This document shows, in pieces, positions 45,960 through 53,462 of a DNA stretch of 64,000 nt. The notes under the pieces were generated by a model. The model was not told where the DNA came from. It ran no database searches and saw only the letters and a list, made by a program, of their open reading frames with translations. Positions within the stretch are counted from its first letter, which is position 1; each line of letters begins with the position of its first letter. Source of the stretch: Gammaproteobacteria bacterium UBA7310 (lineage in GTDB: Bacteria; Pseudomonadota; Gammaproteobacteria; Pseudomonadales; Ketobacteraceae). The position numbers and the translations under genes were made by a program. The stretch is taken from assembly GCA_002471665.1 (NCBI GenBank), contig DKQK01000040.1:248001-312000 (forward strand), written 5' to 3'.

Positions 45960-46910
45960 TCAGGCCCCGGTGCGTTCCAGCGCCCAGCGTGCCAGTTTGC
46001 GCACGTCAGGATCGTTGTCGTCCAGGGCTCGGCGAATAAAGGGCAGTCCGTCTTCATGGGCCAGCTCCCCCAGCGCCGCCACGGCGGTTTTGCGCAAATT
46101 GCTGATGGGGTTGTCGATGCAGCTTCCCAGCGCCGGAATACCTTCGATGGCCCCCACCATGCCAATGGCTTCTGCGGCCTTTTCCTGTACCTGCCAACGC
46201 TTATCCTCTATGGCAGCAATCAGGGCCGTTTTGGCCTCGCATACTTTCAGCCGGCCCAGGCTGCGAATCGCTTCACACCGCACCTGCCAGTGTTCATCGG
46301 AGACTGCGCTAATCAATGTATCGGCAACCTTTTCCGGAGAGGCGTACACTAAGGCCCCCACGGCACTGCGGCGTACTTCCGCATCAGCGTCCGATTTTGC
46401 CACTGCCTTGAGTTGCGGCAGGTTTTCTTCTTCCTGCAGATAACCTAATACACCTACCGCCTCACGCCGTACACCGGGATCTTCGTGACCCAGCAACTCA
46501 ATGGCATAGGGGCGGGCGTCTTTGATGCACAGTTGTTTCAGCGAGCGCAGAATCGAGGCCAGCACAAAGGCGTCATCGGTTTTCAACGCCGCGATCAGTG
46601 CCGGGGCGGCCTCCGGATCTTTGAGGTCGGCCAGGGCTTTTGCGGCGGCGTTGCGCACATTGCGATCCGGCGCATTGAGTGCATCAACCAATGCGTCCAT
46701 CATGTCCGCCGGATCAAATTCATCAATCACTCTGGCCGCCTCCAGGCGCACCATTTCATCTTCGTCGGAAAGCGCCTGTAGCAGCAGTTCCACACCTTCT
46801 TCATCCACGCTGTCCACCAGGTCCATAACAGCGACCCGGCGAATGCCGGCATCGCTGTCCTGCAAGCGTTGGGCAATGGATTCCAAAATGGGATCAGAAT
46901 AAGCAGTCAT
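45960..46910 (-). CDS. HEAT/PBS-repeat protein
   Basis: This 316-residue protein is made of about nine or ten HEAT-type repeats of about 31 residues with the pattern DPxVRxxAxxALG (for example EDPGVRREAVGVLGYL, SDADAEVRRSAVGAL, EDKRWQVQEKAAEAIG). Such repeats bind proteins or, in phycobilin lyase relatives, cofactors. It is encoded eight bases after the short ferredoxin, so it may scaffold the flavoprotein-ferredoxin complex. No catalytic motif is seen. Confidence 0.9.
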   Translation of the reverse strand: MTAYSDPILESIAQRLQDSDAGIRRVAVMDLVDSVDEEGVELLLQALSDEDEMVRLEAARVIDEFDPADMMDALVDALNAPDRNVRNAAAKALADLKDPEAAPALIAALKTDDAFVLASILRSLKQLCIKDARPYAIELLGHEDPGVRREAVGVLGYLQEEENLPQLKAVAKSDADAEVRRSAVGALVYASPEKVADTLISAVSDEHWQVRCEAIRSLGRLKVCEAKTALIAAIEDKRWQVQEKAAEAIGMVGAIEGIPALGSCIDNPISNLRKTAVAALGELAHEDGLPFIRRALDDNDPDVRKLARWALERTGA

Positions 46911-46918
46911 AACTCACC

Positions 46919-47152
46919 TCATCGCAGCAGGTAGGGGATGTTGACGGTTACTGCGTCAGTGGGGCAATCCGCCTCACAGGGCATGCAGTACCAGCATTCG
47001 TCATAGCGCATGTGAGCTTTGCCGGTTTTCTCGTCGATCCACAGGACATCCAGTGGACACACATCAATGCAGGTCCGGCAGCCTTTGTCGGCAATACATT
47101 TTTCGTTATCCACCACCACGGGGACCATGGATATCTGGGTAGCTGTTGGCAT
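46919..47152 (-). CDS. Short two-cluster ferredoxin (AprB-like)
   Basis: This 77-residue protein has eight Cys at positions 19, 25, 28, 32 and 53, 56, 59, 63, which fit two [4Fe-4S] clusters (GCRTCIDVCP and CWYCMPCEADCP). The pattern resembles the ferredoxin part of AprB, the beta subunit of adenylylsulfate reductase, but lacks its C-terminal arm. It lies 19 bases downstream of the flavoprotein gene and should be its electron-transfer subunit. Confidence 0.88.
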   Translation of the reverse strand: MPTATQISMVPVVVDNEKCIADKGCRTCIDVCPLDVLWIDEKTGKAHMRYDECWYCMPCEADCPTDAVTVNIPYLLR

Positions 47153-47171
47153 TGGAAAATCTCCTGTTGGA

Positions 47172-48908
47172 TTAACTTACTTGCTGAATACGCATCTTCT
47201 GATAGGCAGTCTTTTCTTCTTCATCCAGTTCAACCACATAAGGATCAATCGGGCGTTTCTTGCAGGCCATTTGATTGTCTTCTGATTTGTATAATTGAAC
47301 GTGACAAAACCAGTCGTCGTTATTGGTTTGCGGATAATCCACGTAGTGGTGATACAGACCCCAACGACTCTCTTGCCGGTACATGGAAGCGTGGGCTGCC
47401 ATTAATGCGCAGTCATACACATGTTGTGCTTCGTTGGCGCGCAGAAGTTCATGGGGATCACGGGCATACAGGAACTCAATATCCTGCTCCATGTCCTTCA
47501 ATCGCTGTAGACCAATGTCCATTTTCTTGGTGATTTTGGGCGGTTGCAGATAGTCGTTTACGAAGCGCCGCAGTTTGTATTCAAACTGATTAGGGGGGAT
47601 ACCATCGCTACGTTTCAGCGGGGCGAGAATACGTTGCTTCTCGCGCAGGATGAACGTTTCATCCAGCGTGGGCAGATCCCGGTGCTTGGCGAACTCCACC
47701 GCATTTGCCCCACAGATATCACCATATACAAAGGCACCCAACATGTAGCTGTGTGGGATGGAAGCCATATCCCCTGCGCCATACAAACCGGGCACTGTGG
47801 TTTCACCTTTTTCGTTGATCCAGACACCGGAAGCCGAGTGTCCGGCACAGAACCCGATTTCCGATATGTGCATTTCCACCATTTTGGTACGGTAATCGTT
47901 ACCCCGGCCATCATGAAAACGGCCACGACTGGGGCGTTCATTGGTGTGCAGGACGTCTTCGATTTCCTGGATGGTTTCTTCGGCCAGGTGATCCAGCTTC
48001 AGGAAGACCGGCCCATTGCCACTTTGCAGTTCGTTATAGAACTCCATCATCATTTGACCGCTCCAGTAATCACACTCTATAAAGCGGTCACCATTGGCGT
48101 TGGCGGTATAGCCACCCAGTGGACCGGTGACATAAGCGCAGGCGGGGCCGTTGTAATCTTTCAGCAACGGGTTGATCTGATAGCATTCCAGACCGGAAAG
48201 CTCGGCGCCTACATGGTACGCCATGGAGTGTCCGTCACCACAGTTGGTGGGATTTTCATAGGTGCCATAAAGATAGCCAGAGGCGGGCAGACCGATTCTG
48301 CCAGCAGCACCGGTGCACAGTACAACGGCCTTGGCCCGGATCACGATCACCTCCGCATCGCGGGTGCCCAACGCAATACAACCACTCACCGCGCCGCTTT
48401 CATCTTTCATCAGGCGAATGGCCTGATAGCGATTTTCCACTTGCACCCGATTGCGGCGCAGGCGCCGGTACAGTATCTTTTTGATATTGTGTCCTTCAGG
48501 CATGGGCAGCACATAGGTGCCCAGGTGGTGTACCTTTTTGACATCGTATTCACCGGTTTCATCCTTTTGGAAATACACGCCCCAGTTGTCGAGTTTCTGG
48601 ATCATGTCAAAGGAACGTTCAGCGTATTCCATTACGCCTTTCTGCAAAACGATGCCGTCATTGGCGATGGTGATCTCCTTGGTGTACTGCTCTGGTGTGG
48701 CATGTCCGGGTATGACTGCGTTGTTCAACCCATCCATACCCATGCTGATGGCGCCGGACCGTTTTACATTGGCTTTCTCCAACAGCATAACGGATGCGGA
48801 AGGATCCTTTTCTTTTGCCGTAATGGCGGCCATGGGGCCGGCGGTACCTCCGCCAATTACCAAAACGTCTACGTCTTTTACGGTGATATCATCCAGTTGA
48901 GTCATCAT
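47172..48908 (-). CDS. AprA-like FAD-dependent oxidoreductase (succinate dehydrogenase/fumarate reductase flavoprotein family)
   Basis: This 578-residue flavoprotein has the FAD-binding GGGTAGPMAA near residue 18, a typical HxSGAI-like region (KRSGAISMGMDG), VLCTGAAGRIG, and the capping-domain return GLYGAGDMAS. The GHSASGVW segment near 368 resembles the substrate-side His region of AprA. It is paired with an AprB-like ferredoxin. AprA forms are longer, and AMP/sulfite-binding residues were not verified, so sulfite oxidation to APS is only one possibility; a fumarate-reductase-like or other sulfur-carbon oxidation is also possible. Its ATG overlaps the gntR stop (ATGA), so it is translationally coupled to the regulator. 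Confidence 0.87.
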   Translation of the reverse strand: MMTQLDDITVKDVDVLVIGGGTAGPMAAITAKEKDPSASVMLLEKANVKRSGAISMGMDGLNNAVIPGHATPEQYTKEITIANDGIVLQKGVMEYAERSFDMIQKLDNWGVYFQKDETGEYDVKKVHHLGTYVLPMPEGHNIKKILYRRLRRNRVQVENRYQAIRLMKDESGAVSGCIALGTRDAEVIVIRAKAVVLCTGAAGRIGLPASGYLYGTYENPTNCGDGHSMAYHVGAELSGLECYQINPLLKDYNGPACAYVTGPLGGYTANANGDRFIECDYWSGQMMMEFYNELQSGNGPVFLKLDHLAEETIQEIEDVLHTNERPSRGRFHDGRGNDYRTKMVEMHISEIGFCAGHSASGVWINEKGETTVPGLYGAGDMASIPHSYMLGAFVYGDICGANAVEFAKHRDLPTLDETFILREKQRILAPLKRSDGIPPNQFEYKLRRFVNDYLQPPKITKKMDIGLQRLKDMEQDIEFLYARDPHELLRANEAQHVYDCALMAAHASMYRQESRWGLYHHYVDYPQTNNDDWFCHVQLYKSEDNQMACKKRPIDPYVVELDEEEKTAYQKMRIQQVS

Positions 48909-49666
48909 TGGCCCCCTTGCTTGCCTGATGTGCGAGTGCGTTCACGTTCTACATGGAAATGGTATTTGTACGAGTCGCCGCGGAATGCCAGGTACTCATA
49001 GTCCACGGGGTTGCTGTGAATGTCGTGGGTGAGCCGTTGTACCCACATAATGGGTTCACCGGTTTCCATCTGCAGCAGCTTGGCTATATTGGCATCTGCC
49101 GGCCGGGCTTCGAGGCTGATGTCCGCTCGACCCAGCGGTATATTCAATTCGTTTTCCAACAGGGGAAAAATGTCGCGGCCAAGATCCCGCGAGAAGAGAT
49201 GGCGGCCTACCTGCATGGGAAAGAACGAGGTGTCCACTGAAATGGGTTCCCGGTTCAGGTAACGGACCCGGATGACTTCCACTGCGCCATCCCGGGCGTG
49301 AATGTTGAGCTTGTCCTGCACGTCCTTGTTGGGCATGATCTCGCGTATACTTACTAACTGAGCAGAGGTTTCATAGCCCTTCGAGTTCATGGCCTCTTCA
49401 AAGCCTTCAAGGTGCTGAACTTCCTGCATGGCCTTGGGTTTGCTGGCGAAGGTGCCTTTACCCTGCGTGGTGAATATCAGCCCTTCCCTGTGCAGATCCC
49501 GCAGTGCCTGGCGAACCGTGATTCGGCTGACACTGAAGCTGTTCATCAGCTCGCTTTCCGATGGCATCTTCTGGTACGGAGCGTATTTGCCTTCCAGAAT
49601 TTGCTTCTTCAGCGTATCTTTAATCTGAAGGTACAGCGGTTGGTGTGGCATCGCGTTATCTTTCAT
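48905..49666 (-). CDS. GntR-family regulator with UTRA effector domain
   Basis: The protein has about 253 residues. An N-terminal winged helix (YLQIKDTLKKQI, MPSESELMNSFSVSRITVRQAL, GLIFTTQGKGTF) is followed by a UTRA ligand-binding domain (about 90-245) of the HutC/FarR type. It lies inside the cluster immediately before the AprA-like gene and probably senses the transported substrate or an intermediate. A palindrome TAACAAGTTA lies 30 bases upstream and is shared with the binding-protein gene. ATG 49666 has GGGATGAG upstream. Confidence 0.9.
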   Translation of the reverse strand: MKDNAMPHQPLYLQIKDTLKKQILEGKYAPYQKMPSESELMNSFSVSRITVRQALRDLHREGLIFTTQGKGTFASKPKAMQEVQHLEGFEEAMNSKGYETSAQLVSIREIMPNKDVQDKLNIHARDGAVEVIRVRYLNREPISVDTSFFPMQVGRHLFSRDLGRDIFPLLENELNIPLGRADISLEARPADANIAKLLQMETGEPIMWVQRLTHDIHSNPVDYEYLAFRGDSYKYHFHVERERTRTSGKQGGQ

Positions 49667-49695
49667 GTTCTCATCCCGTTGGTAATAACATGTCA

Positions 49696-49705
49696 TAACA
49701 AGTTA
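49696..49705. promoter_or_regulatory. Candidate GntR operator upstream of gntR
   Basis: TAACAAGTTA is an imperfect palindrome 30 bases before the gntR start. It is nearly identical to TAACTAGTTA upstream of the binding-protein gene, and both are adjoined by GTTATRAC and ATG elements on the matching strand. Confidence 0.5.
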
Positions 49706-49737
49706 GAAAAAATCATGGGCTTTAATCTCCCTCTTCG

Positions 49738-50406
49738 TCAGTCCTGAAGGTTTTCCTGTGCTCTCAAGGCAGAGCGGGAAAGATAGTGGGTCACGGCTTT
49801 CTGCTCTTGCCTGGTAAGTGAATCGGCAATGTCCTGCATTACGTTTTGGGAACCGCTGTGGCGACTGCCTTCACGAAAATCATCAAGTTGCTTATTCAAA
49901 TAGTCTTCATGTTGCGCATCGAGCCATGGTGTATCCGGGCGTTCTGCATTGTGGCAAGTGGTGCAGGCCGGCAAACCCGCTCTGCCAGAGGTGTAGAGCG
50001 CTTTACCCAGTTGCAGAAGATCTGCGTCCTGTTGGTTTTCATGCATTGGCCTCTCTACTGGTTCTGGCGCAGCCTGTTGGGTAAAATGCTGGGCTATGGC
50101 GGCAATGTCCTCAGGCTTAACCTCTTCGGTGATGGCCTGCATTTGTCCACCGTCATTGGTCCTTGCTCCCTGCCGGAAGGCATTGAACTGGGCCTCGATA
50201 TAGGTCGCTTTCTGTGCCGCCAGTTTCGGAAACCGGGGCATGTGACTGTTACCATCCAAACCGTGGCACAAACCACAGATTTCCCATGGCGCCATGCCTT
50301 CCTTATCAATCATGCCTGCTTCTGCTGTCTGCATGCTGACACCGATCATCAGCAGCAGTGCCGGGCTGGTCCTATTCATTGCGAGCATGCTGGCTGGCGT
50401 TGTCAT
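49738..50406 (-). CDS. Dihaem cytochrome c (c4-like)
   Basis: This 222-residue exported protein has two CxxCH haem motifs (CGLCH at 44-48 and CTTCH at 148-152), each in a class I cytochrome domain with a Met ligand candidate. The signal peptide ends near AEA/GMI. It resembles cytochrome c4, a periplasmic electron carrier to terminal oxidases. It overlaps the end of the SCO gene and so belongs to the cluster. Start alternatives are Met7 and Met10. Confidence 0.85.
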   Translation of the reverse strand: MTTPASMLAMNRTSPALLLMIGVSMQTAEAGMIDKEGMAPWEICGLCHGLDGNSHMPRFPKLAAQKATYIEAQFNAFRQGARTNDGGQMQAITEEVKPEDIAAIAQHFTQQAAPEPVERPMHENQQDADLLQLGKALYTSGRAGLPACTTCHNAERPDTPWLDAQHEDYLNKQLDDFREGSRHSGSQNVMQDIADSLTRQEQKAVTHYLSRSALRAQENLQD

Positions 50407-51004
50407 GTCGGATCACCTGTACGAGAAATTCACTGGTACGATGAGAGTGAAAAGGCGGGTTCAGGGTTGCTATCCATTCGCCTTCAGGATTGATAAGTGC
50501 AACACCGGCGCTGTGCTTGACCGTATAATTGACTTCACCGGGATAACGTTTTTCGATGCGATACATACCATCGATGCTTTCCACCAGTTTCTTCAGCTCA
50601 CTGTGGTCACCGGTGAGGCCAATGTACTCCGGATGGAAGTGCGCCAGGTAATCTTTCAGTATGGTTTGATCGCGATCCGGATCGACGGCAACAAACACGA
50701 TCTCAGGAATGCTGTCCGGCATCATCTTTAATCCCAGCTGTGCCCGGATGGCTTCCAGCCGCATTAATGTCATGGGGCAGACATCGGGGCAGCTGGTAAA
50801 GCCCAACACCAGCATGGTCCATTGGCCTTTCAGCTGTTCCAGACCAAAGGCCGCGCCTGACTGATCCGAGAGTTTAAAGTCTGCAATTGCTGTGGGTTCC
50901 CGCTGCATGAATTCTTCGTTGGCAGCCCGTGTCTGGGTTGTCGTCAGCAGCAAAGCCATTAACAGTAGCGGAACGGTTGGGAGCGTCATCCGGGGCGATA
51001 CCAT
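50372..51004 (-). CDS. SCO1/SenC-family copper protein
   Basis: This protein of about 210 residues has a signal peptide/anchor (7-27), a thioredoxin-like fold with the copper/redox motif SCPDVCP (Cys72, Cys76) and the third ligand His164 in YTVKHSAGV. SCO proteins insert copper into CuA sites or act as thiol reductases. Its first codon overlaps the ATPase stop. Its presence in an importer operon with a cytochrome c suggests a periplasmic redox or copper step. Confidence 0.9.
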   Translation of the reverse strand: MVSPRMTLPTVPLLLMALLLTTTQTRAANEEFMQREPTAIADFKLSDQSGAAFGLEQLKGQWTMLVLGFTSCPDVCPMTLMRLEAIRAQLGLKMMPDSIPEIVFVAVDPDRDQTILKDYLAHFHPEYIGLTGDHSELKKLVESIDGMYRIEKRYPGEVNYTVKHSAGVALINPEGEWIATLNPPFHSHRTSEFLVQVIRHDNASQHARNE

Positions 51005-51852
51005 TATTCACACTCCCGCTGCTCAAAGGCCTTCATGCTCTCGGAGCGGATGTAGCGCAGGCATTCCCGTTTCAATGACACAAACGGTTCTGATGTCGCC
51101 ATTTCCTGAGACCGGGGCCGCTCCAGATTCACCTTTAGATCCGCAATGACCGTACCTGGACTTGCGCTCATGATCAGAATTCTGTCGGCCAGAAAGATGG
51201 CTTCATCCACATCATGGGTCACAAACAAAACGGTGGTGCCGAACTCCGACCATATGTCGAGCAGGCTTTCCTGCATCATTAACCGGGTTTGCGCATCCAG
51301 CGCACCAAATGGCTCGTCCATCAACAGGACACTGGGATAGTTGGCCAACGCTCGGGCAATGCCTACCCTTTGTTGCATACCACCGGACAGTTCACCGGGA
51401 AATCGCCGTTCCATTTTGCTGAGGCCGATCATGGCCAGAAAAGTGCGGGCAATGGAATTGCATTCGGCCGCGCTGTGGCCGGCCAAACGGGGGCCGAAGG
51501 CGATGTTGTCGAGCACTGTTTTCCAGGGCAGCAGAGAGTATTGCTGGAATACCATGCCGCGATCAGGACCAGGGTTCAGGATTTCCACATCGTCCACCAG
51601 AACCCGACCAGTGGAGGGGTTGATGTAGCCGGCAACGGCATTCAGCAGGGTGGATTTTCCACACCCCGATGGGCCTAGAATGCACACGAACTCACCGGGT
51701 TTTATATTGAGACTGGTTTCGCGTACGGCGATGTTTTTGCTCTCACCTTCACCAAAACTGATGCCCACTGAATCAATGACGACATGGCCGCGTTCTTTCG
51801 AACTCTGTTTGTGCATGAGGGTTTGCTGAATTGATACCACGCTGGTATTCAC
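51004..51852 (-). CDS. TauB/SsuB-type ABC transporter ATPase
   Basis: This 282-residue ATPase has Walker A GPSGCGKST, signature LSGGMQQR and Walker B VLLMDEPFGALD, and clusters by motif with nitrate/sulfonate/taurine importers. An N-terminal extension of about 24 residues precedes the domain. It should power uptake with the permease and binding protein encoded upstream. Its ATG overlaps the stop of the unknown membrane protein (ATGA). Confidence 0.93.
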   Translation of the reverse strand: MNTSVVSIQQTLMHKQSSKERGHVVIDSVGISFGEGESKNIAVRETSLNIKPGEFVCILGPSGCGKSTLLNAVAGYINPSTGRVLVDDVEILNPGPDRGMVFQQYSLLPWKTVLDNIAFGPRLAGHSAAECNSIARTFLAMIGLSKMERRFPGELSGGMQQRVGIARALANYPSVLLMDEPFGALDAQTRLMMQESLLDIWSEFGTTVLFVTHDVDEAIFLADRILIMSASPGTVIADLKVNLERPRSQEMATSEPFVSLKRECLRYIRSESMKAFEQRECE

Positions 51853-52517
51853 GAGAGTTCCTCCAGGCGCTGATGATCATAAGTCAGTGGTTTGGCAGAA
51901 ACGTAGCAGACCACCAGTAAAATGATAAAACCGATCCCATTGAGCCAGCTGCCCAGCGGTTCCAGCCACAAGGCTGTGCTGGCGCCCAATCCCAGCATTG
52001 CCAGCCCCACAACCCAGGTTGGCGTTGAACAGCACACCACCCAGGACAGTGTTACCGAAGCAATGGCCACCAGGCCGGCACCGAGTCCGGTGGCGGTGTC
52101 GGAGGATCGGCTCGACAGTGATGAACGGGCGCAGGCAGGTGTCCTGTGAATCAAAAGATAGTTGGTGGCGATCAGTGCACCCAACAGCGTGACACCCAGT
52201 ACCTTGACGGGAACAATGAACAGGCTCCATTCGGAAATACCCAATCCAAATTCATAGTTCATGTATCCAATCTCCAATAACCATTCGTCCTGAATAATCT
52301 TGATGCTGTCTTTGATTGAGGGTGTGGATTCAATAATTCGCAACACGTTCTGCCACCACTCATACAGGTTTATATAGTTGGGTAGATTGCCAAATCGAAG
52401 CACCAGGCTTGCCATCAGGATGGCGTAGTAGATCACAACCGTGCCCAAGGTAATGGCCAGCCATCGCCATTGGTTGTTGCGAATGGTGCGGGCGATATAG
52501 GTGATTCGATTCAACAT
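51849..52517 (-). CDS. Unknown membrane protein with Cys-Cys motif, in second-permease position
   Basis: This 222-residue protein has about four or five hydrophobic helices (near 18-42, 99-121, 144-166, 168-188, 192-210). A conserved-looking SWVVCCSTPTW motif lies inside a helix, where it could bind a soft metal or form a disulfide. It has no EAA loop, so it is not a normal ABC permease, though it is encoded between the permease and the ATPase. No family is recognised. The CC motif in a membrane helix recalls metal-transport proteins such as MerT, without real sequence similarity. Confidence 0.75.
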   Translation of the reverse strand: MLNRITYIARTIRNNQWRWLAITLGTVVIYYAILMASLVLRFGNLPNYINLYEWWQNVLRIIESTPSIKDSIKIIQDEWLLEIGYMNYEFGLGISEWSLFIVPVKVLGVTLLGALIATNYLLIHRTPACARSSLSSRSSDTATGLGAGLVAIASVTLSWVVCCSTPTWVVGLAMLGLGASTALWLEPLGSWLNGIGFIILLVVCYVSAKPLTYDHQRLEELS

Positions 52518-52526
52518 GGCGCCTGC

Positions 52527-53441
52527 TCATCGTTGCATTTGCTTCCAGCGCAGGGCTGGACGGGTAGCGATTCGGATCAGATAGGTGGACAGGGTACCGA
52601 GTCCACCAATGACCAGCATGCCAACCACAATATCGGGATAGTTAATCAGTGAGTAAGCATCCCAGGTGAAATAGCCGATGCCATATTGTCCGGAGATGAT
52701 TTCACCTGCCAGTAACGAGAACCAGCTGACCCCCATACCGATCGCCAGTCCGGTGGCGATGCTGGGCATGGCCGCCGGCAACACTACATGCCAGAACACC
52801 TGTAATTTGTTGGCGCCCAATGACAGGGCAGCTCTGATCATGACTTCTGGTGTTTGCTCGACACCATGGATGGTGTTCAGAATGATGGGAAACAGAGCGC
52901 CCAGGAACGTGATGTAGATGATGGACGATTCTTCGGTGGGCCACATGAGGATAGCCAATGGAATCCAGGCAACCGCCGGAATAGGGCGAATGACTTCTAT
53001 GTAGGGTAACACGGCGGCGCGGGCCAGGCGGGAACGTCCCACCAACAGACCGGTGACGACTCCCAGCAATACAGCCAGGCCATAGGCAATTAGTATGCGG
53101 CGGATGCTGACCAGTATATGGGTATAGAATACCGGCTCCGTTAAGTGCACGAAAAAGGCATTGGCCACTTTTACCGGAGACGGGATGTTTTCGAAGTTAA
53201 TAAAGAAATTGAAATTGTATAAGGTCGCCAAATGCCACAACAAAATACCAAAACACAGGGATAGTGCACCGACTGCGATACTCTGCGCCTGTCCGCTGTT
53301 AACAGCCCGGGACACCCGGGCTGCCAGCAGTTCGTTGTTGCTTACCGAAACCGGTTCTGCGGCGGATGGAGAGGTTGCTGGTACCGGGGTGTTTTCCGGT
53401 ACCTTGCTGTCTGCTTTGCTTTTGGCCAGTGCGTAACTCAT
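52527..53441 (-). CDS. TauC/SsuC-type ABC transporter permease
   Basis: This 304-residue permease has about six membrane helices and the EAA motif region AALSLGANKLQVFWHVVLPAAMPSI typical of the nitrate/sulfonate/taurine class. A polar N-terminal extension (about 1-50) is longer than usual. It follows the binding-protein gene and, with the ATPase, would form a homodimeric-type importer. Confidence 0.92.
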   Translation of the reverse strand: MSYALAKSKADSKVPENTPVPATSPSAAEPVSVSNNELLAARVSRAVNSGQAQSIAVGALSLCFGILLWHLATLYNFNFFINFENIPSPVKVANAFFVHLTEPVFYTHILVSIRRILIAYGLAVLLGVVTGLLVGRSRLARAAVLPYIEVIRPIPAVAWIPLAILMWPTEESSIIYITFLGALFPIILNTIHGVEQTPEVMIRAALSLGANKLQVFWHVVLPAAMPSIATGLAIGMGVSWFSLLAGEIISGQYGIGYFTWDAYSLINYPDIVVGMLVIGGLGTLSTYLIRIATRPALRWKQMQR

Positions 53442-53462
53442 GTTAAGTTCACTCTCCCCGGT

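Noticed and set aside
47544..49001. Long open frame of 485 codons on the plus strand
   Set aside because: It is the complement of the AprA-like flavoprotein gene, and its translation has no recognisable motif or start context.
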